In this document: positions 21,137 to 31,500 of the stretch, piece after piece
Layout of the letters: the number at the start of each line of letters is the position of its first letter
How positions within the stretch are numbered: the stretch's first letter is position 1
Made by a program: the position numbers and the translations under genes
Notes under the pieces: generated by a model
Database searches by the model: none
The model's input: only the letters and a program-made list of their open reading frames with translations
What the model was told of the DNA's origin: nothing
Assembly (NCBI GenBank): GCA_032358255.1
Contig: JAULBX010006442.1
Span: 60,695 to 124,694, forward strand
DNA: 64,000 nt
Direction of reading: 5' to 3'
Source of the DNA: Heterotrichella gracilis
Taxonomy: Eukaryota > Sar > Xanthophyceae > Tribonematales > Xanthonemataceae

Positions 21137-22487
21137 GGCGGCCAACCCTGGGTGCTGGGGCGATACTATGGTCTGAACTGGCTGCTGGCACGCGCACCAC
21201 ACACGCAGATGCCCCACCGGTGCCACGCCCCCACAACCGCAGATTCACACCGTTTAGAGTCAAGGTAGCGTTGGGCTGGTGCTAGCAGGTGATGCTGTAG
21301 AGGATGGGCGTGGAGACAAACCCCACCTAGAGCTTTGCAAGCGGTGAAGAGCTGCTGCACGCACACATGAAAGGCCACGCCACGGAACTTTTGGAGATGA
21401 GCTGTGCCTTTTCCGCCAATGGGCGACGATCTAGTCGGCAGCCTCCTCCCCGCACACTGTGTCCTCCCCTTGTACCCTAGGGTTTCCTGCTGTGCCTGTT
21501 TCCCGCCTTGCCTTGTTGTTGACAGCAATCCCGCGCTATGTGGGCACAATCAGCTGAGAAAAGCTTCACGTTTGTAAAGTTTTGGATACAGGGACACAGC
21601 CGCACCTGGCGAGCCGTGCTGCCGCCATACGCCAGCATATGCATGCATGCCCTCGCGAATCTACTGTGGTAGCACACCCACTCACCCACTACTACTGAAG
21701 CAAGGGTTCAACCAACCCAGCAGCGGCGACGCCTGCCTATTTCCCTATATACCCACTCCGCGGATAGGCGCCCTTGCGTGCCTGTCGCACCCCTGAAAGC
21801 GTGGATGCAGTCCGCAACGGGAGCACCCCACACCAGGTGAGCTTCCAACCCTTGTTCCAGTTTCTAGGTTGCTTGGTTGCTCCTAAAGGAATAAGTACGG
21901 GTGTGTGTTGTCACATGGGCTAGTCCACTTCACCAAGTGAAAGCAAGGGGTGGTGGAGGGTTGCCCAAGTATCCATGCTCACCAACCCCTGTTGCCCCCA
22001 AGGCATCCTTTACCCAGCGAGGTTTAAGGTAGCGCTACACTTTCGCAGCCCTTTGCTTTGGTTTCTCGTAAGCAAGGGTTGTCTGTTCACTCTGTCACAA
22101 CGGCATGGCTGGGTGCAGCAATTGCCATATGAAGCAAGGGGTCAAGTGGAAAGGTATCCTTACTATTTGTAGTCAGCACTTACGCTTGTGTAAACACTCT
22201 CCTTATGTAAACACTTTGTATATACCATACTTGTACCCATCAACCTTCACATTTATGGTACCACAACAGCAGGTGGTATGATATCACACCCTACCCCTCC
22301 TGTGTATGGAAGACCGCTCCCAGCGAGCGCACAGAGGGGCTGCCCCTCCCTCATTTTCACCAATGATATAGCACCACCCCGCCCCTGTGACGCCAATGCT
22401 TCCACTAATACAAACAAACAAAGAGAACCGCTTCCACTGATACCATGTTATCAAAACCCTCCCTTACCCCCCCCCCTTGTACCCAGG
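21137..22487. promoter_or_regulatory. Shared divergent 5' region of bHLH and SSB genes
   Basis: The two genes start head to head. No clear TATA box is seen. An older copy of the SSB exon 1 piece (CCCAGCGAGCGCACAGAGGGGCTG at about 22318-22345 against 22522-22555) lies inside it. An ATG at 22278 is in frame with the SSB but would put 70 low-complexity residues before the presequence. Confidence 0.45.
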
Positions 22488-25400
22488 ATGCTGGCCACCA
22501 CCCGCGTATTGCGGGCTGTCTCCCAACGAGCGCAGCGCACAGGGGGCCTGCTCCTCCCCTTGGCGCGCTTCTCGTCTCGTACCCCCCTGGCACCGCCACG
22601 AGCGTCCTACTCACCCCAGCAGGACTATCAGGCCACCCAAACCGACTTTGAGCAACAGCAGCCAGGTAATAAACCCTTTCAACCCTTAACCCTAAACCCT
22701 AACGGCTAGGTAACAGAAACCCTAAACCCTTGGCAAGCAAGCCAAGGTGGGTGAAGCTTCTTGGCCTTTCAAACTGTATAAACCTCGCTACCGCACTGAA
22801 CCCCAAACCTACCAACTCATCGCCACACACTCCCCAAGACCCTAAACCCTAAGCACCTCAATGCCACTCCGACCCCCAAAAAACCCAAACCCATTTCTGG
22901 TCGTACTGTCGGTGCTTGGTGTGTATCTGGAGCGGATGACCCTAACCCTACACCCTACACCCCTCCCCTATTCCCTACACCACACACCCCGGGCAACTGA
23001 CCCTGTGAAAAACCCTTGCGCAGGGTTTGGTTCCTGGTCCCCAGACGGCTTCCAGCAGCAGCCCCAGCAGCAGCTCCCCCAGGGGGTGGGGGGCTTTGCT
23101 GGCGTGGCACCGCCCCCGCAGGCGCAGTGGAACCCCGAGCTAACCAACAGCGTGAGGCTCACAGGTGCGCACTTACCCCATTACGGTTCCCCTACACATT
23201 GAGGTTGGGTAATGAGGCGATAATGAGGCGAACCCGGCAAGGAATATAGCTGGCCTCAGGATTATAGCTGCCAAACACCATTCAGTTCTATTGCACTGGA
23301 CGCCCTCCCCTCCGCACCTCTCACACTGGTTTCTCCTCCCCTCCCCATGTCATCCAACCACCCACCTTCCCCATTCCCCTCCGCAGATGTGATCCAGTTC
23401 CTCCCCTAGATATTAATGTGATCACCACCGGCGGCAACCAGGTGCTTGCCAGGATTAAATCACGGGCTACCTACCCCCTGGCCAAAAACACAATGCCCTT
23501 TTGCACTGGATGCCCTCCCCTCCCCGCCTCCCACACTGGTTTCTCCTCCCCTCCCCATGTCATCCAACCATCCCCATTCCCCTCCCCTTCGCAGGTGTGG
23601 TCCAGTTCCCCCTTGACGTGATGACCACAAGGGAAAACCTAGCTGGGCCTATCCCCCATGCCACAAACCATGCGCATCCCCCCCCCACGCCCTCCCTTTC
23701 CCTCCCCTCCTTTATGTCACCAGGCCAACCCCCTCCTTTCAGGCGTGGTCCAGTTCCCCCCTGATGTGATCACCACTGGGGGCAACCAGCTGCCGGCCAG
23801 GATCAAATTGGGCCTGCCCCTGGCCAAAAACATTAGGCCCTTTCCCACCGGGCGCCCTCCCCTCCCCACTCCTCACCTCTCGTTTCTCCACGTGTCATGT
23901 AACCACCCCCTTCTCTCCCCCGTTTCAGGCGTGGTCCAGTTCCCCCCTGATGTGATCACCACCGGGGGCAACCAGCTGCTGGCCAGGATCAAGGTGGGCC
24001 TACCCCCCAGGGGGCGCAACAGGGACGCGCAGTGGTCGAAGATAGAGGTGGAGTTCTGGGGCTACGAGGTGGGTGGGCAAGGGTGTTTTGTAGGGTATGC
24101 TTTTTGGGTAGGGGTTTGGGTGGTGAAGCATGCTCTGTGAAGCCTGTGCACAAGGGTCATGGCAGGGCCCCGCCTCCCCATCGCCAGCTGTGCTTTTCTT
24201 CTTTTCTTTCCCCCCGCGTTCCTGACAATCGACAATCTGCAAATGCTGTGTGCCATCCCCTTTCTTACTGATAAAATATATAATCCCCCTTGCAGGCTGC
24301 CCAGATTGCGCAGTATGTTCACAAGGGCATGCAGGTCCTTGTTGGAGGCCACTTCAAGGAAAACAGGTGGATCGACCAGGCAACGCAGATGCAGCGGACA
24401 AAGCTCAGGGTACGTTGCCAAGGGTTTCTGTAGGGTTTCAGCTCAGTGTGGTTGGAGTGTTTGGCAGGGTTTGGCAAAGGCATTGTAGATTTGTTGCAGC
24501 ATGTATACTGCAATTTTTGGAGGGTTTTGATCGTCCACCATACATTGATGGACTGACCAGGCAACCCAGATACAGCAGACAAAGCGCAGGGTGCGTCGCC
24601 TAGGGTCTCTACTAGGGTTCCTGTAGGGTTTCTGCAGCTGTGGTGTTGGTAGGCGAGTGCTGGTAGGGTTGCCAGCTGCAGTTCTGGGGCGGCTAGGGTG
24701 TCTCATTTGATGGTGGTTAGGGTGGAAGTGGAGGGTTTAGGGTATAGGTTGGACGATGCGGCGGCCAGTCACAGATTTCCCTCCAAACTTAAGCACCGGT
24801 TGGTACCGTATCAATTTAGTACTTCCAAAATGCAAAGAAAGGTAGCAGCGCTGAAGGCTGTCGTATTCCTCCCCTGCAGATTGTGGGTGACACCATCCAC
24901 ATCATCCCCCCTCGGGAGCAAACACAGCCTCCCACCATCACCGACTTTGACGACCAAGCGCCATACCAAACCTCCACCACCCCACCGCCACCCGACGCCG
25001 CCTACTCATCCCCCACCACCCCGCCGCCGCCGCTGCCCCCCACCACCCCACCACCACCACCATCACCCGCCGCAGCCGCAGCAACCCCCATCACCGCCTC
25101 CATGGAGCGCACATGGATGAGCTTCAACAACGAGGGTTTGGCCCTGGATGACGTGGCGGCGGCTAGGAGGATCAAGCGGGGCACGGTGGTGGATTACGTG
25201 CTGCGGTGTACGGCCAAGGGCTACCCACTGGATTGGGCGCGCCTGGCTGCCGAGCTGCAGCTGGGGCCGAAGGGATCGGTGAGTTCTTGAATGGGTTTTG
25301 TAAGGGTTTGGGTAAGGGTTCTGGCAGGGGTTTAGGTAGGTTTTAGGAGCTTGGTGACGGGTTTGCAAGGTATAGACAGTACAATACCAAGGGCTACCCA

Positions 25401-27450
25401 CTGGATTGGGCGCGGCTGGCTGCTGAGCTGCAGCTGGGGCCCAAGGGATCGGTGAGTGAGGGTTTTGTCTAGGGTTTTGGTACGGGTTTCTTCCATGGTA
25501 AAAGAGAGTGAGGTATGCGGGGGCGAATCAGAACAGAGGGGTTATTTGGGAGTCAGCAGGTAGTATCATGGTAGCGAATCAATGCACCTTCTTGAAGGCT
25601 GTCACAGCAAGGGTTGTGCAAGTGTCCCCATCCTGGCAATTTCCTCCCCTTGCTCCCCCTCCGTGCCCGCTTTCCGTCTCACCCCCTTCCCTTCCCTCCC
25701 CACAGCCCTGGCTGCCCCCCCCTGAGTGAGCCAGGCCATCGATGAGGTCCTGGCGCAATACACCGAACCACGTAAAACCACCCGGGTGTACACCCTCCTT
25801 TCCCACCCACCCCCATACAATCACCACCAAACCCTACCCCCCCGTCCCCCCCTTCCCCGCCTCCGCCTCACCCCCTTCCCTCCCCTCACCCACAGCCCTG
25901 GCTGTCCCCCCCTGAAGTGAGCCAGGCCATCGACCAGGTCCTGGGGCAATACACCGAACCTTAAACCACCCACGTAAAACCACCCGGGTGTATACCCCCC
26001 TTTCCCACCCACTCCCGTACACACACCACCAAACCCTACCCCCCGTCCCCCTCTGCCCCTCCTCCATCTCACCCCCTTCCCCTCCCCTCCCCCACAGCCC
26101 TGGCTGTCCCCCCCTGAAGTGAGCCAGGCCATCGACCAGGTCCTGGCGCAGTACAGCGGACCCGCACAGTCTGAGGAGGCATCTGTGAAGCTGGGTGCAG
26201 TGCGTGGCAAGCTCATGGACCCATCCTCGGAGACCGGGCCCAAGGTCATGTCACAGGTAGGGTTTCAGGCTAGGGTTTAGGGTATCAGGCTAAGGTTTTA
26301 GGGTATCAGGCTAGGGTATAGGTATGGAATGTCATCCGGGTGGGTGCGGTGAGGGGCAGGCTCATGGACCCATCCTCGGAGACCGGGCCCAAGGTCATGT
26401 CACAGGTAGGGTTTCAGGCTAGGGTTTAGGGTATCANNNNNNNNNNNNNNNNNNNNNNNNNNNNNNNNNNNNNNNNNNNNNNNNNNNNNNNNNNNNNNNN
26501 NNNNNNNNNNNNNNNNNNNNNNNNNNNNNNNNNNNNTCATCCGGGTGGGTGCGGTGAGGGGCAGGCTCATGGACCCATCCTCGGAGACCGGGCCCAAGGT
26601 CATGTCACAGGTAAGGGTTTAGGGTTGGGTGTCCTAACCCGTTTGGAGGTTTGGGGTTTAGGGTTGGGATGGTATTTGGCTGGGTGGGTGCGTGGCAAGC
26701 TCATGGACCCCTCCTCGGAGACTGGGCCCAAGGTCATATCACAGGTAGACTGTAGGGTTCAATGGTGTAGGGTTTGAAGTTTAGGGTTTAGGGTTGGGAC
26801 GCGCAGTGAGGGGCTAGCTCATGGATCCATCCTCGGAGACTGGGCCCAAGGTCAAGTCGCAGGTAGGGTTTCAGGCTAGGGTTTAAGGTATCAGGCTAGG
26901 GTATAGGTCTGGAATGTCATCAAGCTGGGTGCGGTGAGGGGCAAGCTCATGGACCCTTCTTCGGAGACTGGCCCAAGATCATGTCGCAGGTATGGGGCAT
27001 GAAATTCTACAACAGGTGTTAGGAAACAAAACACCAAAAGCAGCACACTATTAAGCCAACACAATACTGTGGGGCATAAAGAGCCACCCAAGTCCAATCC
27101 TTGATTTTCAATGCCATAACAGCATATTCAACCTGTGTTCATGTCCCCTACCCGTGACATGTGTTGGGCCCAGTCTGTCTTTCCTGTAAAATAGATATCA
27201 GTGTTTATTACTGTATACATGGTGATGTGCGTATCCCGCTGTATCGCAGGAGATGGAGGCGCCCGATGGCACCTCCACCACCTACAACCAGATCAAGGCG
27301 GTGCTGGCCATGCGGGCCCTGGGCATGGATGTGGATCAGGTGGCCGTGAGGGCCCCCAGCCCACCGGGGGGTGCTGGGGGTGGTGGTGGCGGTGGCGTTG
27401 CTGGTGGGGTGGGGGCTATGCCCGGGGCGGATGTGAACCCACCCTTTTAG
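22488..27450 (+). CDS. Mitochondrial-type SSB with C-terminal HTH_40 domain
   Basis: Seven exons close in phase: 22488-22665, 23024-23164, 23929-24068, 24296-24409, 24880-25278, 26098-26256, 27250-27450; 443 residues. Residues 1-40 (MLATTRVLRAVSQRAQRTGG and on) are an Arg-rich mitochondrial presequence. A Gln/Pro linker follows. The SSB OB-fold covers about 98-205: NSVRLTGVVQFPPDVITTGG, KIEVEFWGYEAAQIAQYVHKG, QVLVGGHFKENRWID. A Pro/Thr linker of about 60 residues then leads to a region (about 285-415) that fits the HTH_40 domain at the C-terminus of RecQ helicases: NEGLALDDVAAARRIKRGTV, DWARLAAELQL, a middle helix AIDQVLAQY, and the typical end TYNQIKAVLAM. It ends in a Gly-rich tail. Expected role: ssDNA binding in organelle DNA maintenance. 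The fusion is unusual. The SSB call is firm; HTH_40 is read by eye. Confidence 0.85.
23385..23845 (+). repeat. Three echoes of SSB exon 3 head
   Basis: Copies at about 23385-23480, 23590-23655 and 23742-23845 precede the functional exon at 23929. Each holds the pyrimidine-rich acceptor and the start of the exon (GTGGTCCAGTTCCCCCCTGATGTGATCACC). The copy nearest the exon is the closest match. They are separated by CCCTCCCCTCCCC sequence. Confidence 0.92.
24540..24602 (+). repeat. Echo of SSB exon 4 tail
   Basis: GACTGACCAGGCAACCCAGATACAGCAGACAAAGCGCAGG followed by GTGCGTCGCC repeats the end of exon 4 (24371-24409) and its donor GTACGTTGCC. Confidence 0.9.
25385..25965 (+). repeat. Echoes of SSB exon 5 tail and exon 6 head
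   Basis: 25388-25460 repeats the end of exon 5 with its GTGAGT donor almost exactly. 25700-25770 and 25888-25965 repeat the CCCACAG acceptor and the first 70 bases of exon 6. The first of these has one base fewer and shifts frame (CCTGAGTGAGCC against CCTGAAGTGAGCC). One intron therefore holds echoes of both its flanking exons, tails on the left and heads on the right. Confidence 0.93.
26325..26995 (+). repeat. Five echoes of SSB exon 6 tail around an assembly gap
   Basis: Exon 6 ends at 26256. Copies of its last 60-70 bases with a donor end at 26405, 26610, 26744, 26862 and 26989. The first two are the same as each other; later ones diverge progressively and the last has a one-base deletion that breaks the frame. 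Each is followed by a TTTAGGG-type stretch. Confidence 0.95.
26437..26536. other. Assembly gap of exactly 100 N
   Basis: The gap is flanked on both sides by identical repeat copies (26333-26405 and 26537-26610), so it most likely hides additional copies of the exon 6 echo. Real length is unknown. Confidence 0.98.
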
Positions 27451-28554
27451 GGTTCTAGGGTTTTGGGGTTTTGTATGGGTGGAGGTGTGGGGTTGGGGAT
27501 GGGGAGGCGGGTTCTGGGGCTTGTGGGAGTTGTGTGTGGAGAGTGCAAGCCCCGTGCGCTGGATAAGGCTAGGGTTGTTTGAGGACTTGTTGCATCAGCA
27601 GCAGCAGCAGTACAAGCACAAACCCGCACTGGGACAGATCATGGTGTTGAACATCGCCAGCAGGGTCCAGGGTTTACTATGCACATCCAGCAGGGTCTAG
27701 GGTTTACGAAGCACATCCAGCAGGGTCCAGGGTTTACGAAGCGCATCCAGCAGCAGTGCTTAATACCGTACCTGGGCCAGACCATGGTTGAACACTGGTT
27801 GAAAAGGAGCGGAAGGAAAAGGAAAGGAGGGGAAGTCAGCGTTGATGTTGTTTTCAGCTACAGTTTGCAGTGCCAGTGCATGTGTGGCGCGTTGTTCCAA
27901 CTGTTGCCAAAGGGTGTGTGCAGCATGGTGGGTTGCCGCAATGTTGCACCCTACACACACCCTTTGCTGTGACAGGGTTTAGTACAAGGTGGATATTTTG
28001 GTCTGCTGGGCACACCCACCATAAACCCTTGCTGGAGCCCTTAATGTGAAGTTGGTAACTCCATGGTGCGTTCCCCATCTTTCTTAGACGACATGGAACT
28101 GGTGCGAGGCACTCGCTGGGGTGCCTTTTCTGGTGCCAGTGCCATGAGAAAATTGGCCATGTCAGCACGTCGTGGCGTGTGCAGCCGCGGTGGATATGAT
28201 GGGGCCCTCATGGGGGGGCAGCACAAGGGTTTCTATAGGGTTTCTACTACAAGGGGATGTGAGTTGGGCAGGACGGGGAGGACGAGCGCGGTGTTCATGC
28301 ATTTGGTCGTACCTAGCAACACCGTGCAAAAGCTGGAAACTTGAGCGCCGCTTCTCGTTGTCCTAGGTTGACTTGTAACCCCTAGCACCTATAAACATCT
28401 GCTTCACGCACTAGCGAGCTCAAACCGTGTATTGACAGCTGTGCATGCGTTCACGACACACCAACCCTTAGCCATCCAATTCCCACCACACAGCGCGCAG
28501 GATCGCACACCCCGCCAGCTTAGGAGTGCCCCAACCACCCATGCGAACGCCGCC
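27451..28554. other. Between SSB and pentaspan genes
   Basis: 27655-27755 has three tandem units of about 34 bases (CATCCAGCAGGGTCYAGGGTTTAC). 27595-27625 has a short CAG run. The rest shows no exon; its right end should hold the promoter of the gene starting at 28555. Confidence 0.6.
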
Positions 28555-31500
28555 ATGGCGGCGTTAACCACCCCCGTGCCTGCCAACGTGTCAGCTAGTG
28601 TGTTTAACGGGGTCCCCACCTTCATACCTGACTGCTCCTCAGTGGATGTGACGCAGATTAGCGTCGAAGGCTCTCTGCGGTTCAACCTCACGGACGTGAA
28701 CTACTACACGGTAATTACACATAAGGTTAGGGTAAACGAAGCCCTGGCTGCCCTGCCGTGGCATACGCTAGAGTGGGTTGCCAAATACGCCGAGACCCTT
28801 GCTTGGAGGTGGGGAACACCCACGGTTAGGGCCTGCTGGTTGACTTGACCTTATGTGTTGCTAGCAATGGCAGACAGGTCATAGGTTGTAGGCTGACCAA
28901 GACAGCCGTGACAACAACTTACCAGTTGATACTGCTGTGCCTGCTGTGCTCATGCCCAGGGGATACGATAGTCCCGGAACCCTCCTCGCTTACCCATTAC
29001 ACCCGTGTGATTTTGCAGGACAGCATCAGCACTTCCCTGCCTGGCATCATCCTGGGCAGCTTCTGCGTGCTGTGCGGGGTGCTGCTGCTGGCATGGGTGG
29101 GTTTCTAGGGTTTAGGGTTTCTATGATTTATCGTTTAGGTTTAGGGTTTAGAAATAGGTGGCTGCCGAAACGAATATCTACCTTAATGGAGCAGCTTGTG
29201 GCGCTGTGCAAGGGATGCTGCTGGCATGGGTGGGGTATCATACCAGGGCCGCCATATGCATGCATATAGCTAGGGTTTGTAGGGTCCAGCCGTGGGTGAT
29301 GCATGCATGTACGGGCAGCATTTTGGCTCACACAGTGGTGCGTGTCCTGTAGGTGTGCTTGCATTCTATTCCCATGATACCATGTTGGAGCTAGTCGCAT
29401 CCCAGCTGGTGGAGTAGCTGGTAGCGGGGCTGCGCCTCTGCCATCTTCACACCTCATCACTATCAACTAATAGCTATAGCTATAGCCCCTCGTTCTCCAT
29501 CCCTCCCTAATACACCTTCCTGGCCTGCTTACTGCTACCGCATGAGCAGGATGCTCCTCTCCCAAATCCACCTCCTCTCACCACAAACCTGCACCCAAGC
29601 ATCTAGTGCACCCCCTGCATTTTAACAAGCTGCATCCTGACGTCCCCGTTCCCCTCTCCCCCCAGTATATCTCCCTCGCCTGCTCCCACTTCAAATGGCG
29701 CACAGTCCACATGGACCCCCCGGGGTGGGCGGAGCGGGGGTGCCTCGCCGCCTTTTTCCGGCGCCGCCACGTCAGCTGGAGGGGATACCTGGTCACATTC
29801 TGTGCCCTGCTGGGTGCCGCGGTGGTTGGGTGCTCCATATGGGGGCTGGTGGTGAGCCTGCGCAAGACCAAGGACATTGTGCAGCCCGTGTGGGACATTG
29901 TGGACGAGACGGTTGTCAAGGTGAGAGCGGGTGGGGTGTGGGGGTGGGGGTGGAGGTGACGGTGAGGGTGGTGGTGGTGGGTGGTGCAGCTGGGGGCATT
30001 GTTGATGGAAGTGTGGAGCTGTTTTCTGTTGGTGAGCTTGCGCAAGGCTAGTGGCATTGTTTAGCCTGTGTGAGACAGTGTGGACGAGACGGTGGTCAAG
30101 GTGAGGGGGGGTGCGTGTGGGGAGTGCTGGGGGTGGGTAGGTTTCGGGGGTGGGTGGGTGGGTGGGTAGAGTACCTGATCGCCTTCTGCTGGCTGCTGTT
30201 GTGGTGGGGTGCTTCATTCGGGGGCTGGTGGTGATCTCAAGCAGGGATAGTGACATGACATTGTGCAGCCTTTGTGAGGCGGTGGTCGATGGTGGGTGGT
30301 GGTGGTGGATGGGGAAGAGGGTGGGGAGGCGACCCAAAGCATGACAGCCATCATCATGGCAACCTTGAGACCATAATTGAACTGTACTTTAGATTACATT
30401 GATGATCATCGCAAGGTTGATCACATGTTTAAATCAAACCAGATTACAGCCATGATCATCGCAAGGTTGGTCCCCTTCCACCCCCCAGTCACAAAAGTGC
30501 ACATCCCCGCCTCCCAAACCTCTCGCCCCCATGCATGCGCACCAACCCCTCCATCAACCCCCGTGTGCGCAGTTGGATGACATCCTCACCACCGGGCGTG
30601 AGCTGACCGGCAATGCCACCGCCATCAACGACACGCTGTCTGTGGTGATCACGGGGCTGAGCGGTGGGTAGTTGGGGTGTGGTGGGGGATAGCTGTCATG
30701 TGTAGGTGGTGGTGAAGGGACCTCAGCGGTGGGTGGTCAGGGAGGGTGGGGACGCTGTCGCATTGTGGTCCTTGCCCACCCACACCCAATGTCAATGCAT
30801 GCCCTCCTCCATACCCCATTTTTCAAGTGTTACTGCTATCACCCATGAATCCACTTCCCCCCACTCCTCCATCTTGCCATCCCACTTCAACCTTGCCCAC
30901 ACCCTTATCCACACCCACACCCCGCAGGCTCTGTGGGCAGCGGTGTGGCCGGCATCGCAGGGGGTATATTGGGCGGCCTGGGGATAAACATAGGGGGAGT
31001 GAGTGGCCAGGAAATCAGCAATGCCAAGGAAACAGCGGTGAATGCGCAGGCCAGTCTGACCTCGGCTGTTGTCGGCGCCAATGAAACCATCGACAACGTG
31101 CAATCGGGGCTGGATGTGAGTATACACTTGCAAGCAGATTCGCATGATTAGCGAGGAATAGCGTTCATCGCATCCATTCAGGGATTTCAGGACGCTGAGG
31201 TCACTGGAGTGGCCAGTGTTCTTGTACAAGATTGGCGACAGAAACGTTGGTTGCATTCCTTCCACAAACACACGCAGGCAGGCTAGTGACGGAGGGTACG
31301 CAGTGCATGCGCAGGCCAGCAGTGCCTTGGCAATGGCGCCAATGAAACCATACACACAAGTGTACAAATGGGATTGGATGGACGCATGGCCACCATTTTG
31401 CATGCGAGATGAGCAACAGGACAAGAGATTGGAGTGGGAGCAAAGGAATGGCAGGGTGATTGTGATCATCACAATTGTATTGGAACCACGCCCCAGCCAA

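Noticed and set aside
24950-25080. Separate proline-rich protein at the CCACCACCACC stretch
   Set aside because: It is the linker within SSB exon 5, in frame with conserved sequence on both sides.
29603-30337. 244-residue minus-strand frame rich in His and Pro
   Set aside because: Shadow of pentaspan exon 3 and its GT-rich intron; low-complexity translation of CACC runs with no domain.
30792-31472. 226-residue minus-strand frame
   Set aside because: It covers pentaspan exon 5 antisense and its echo; no family pattern, and the plus frame closes in phase.
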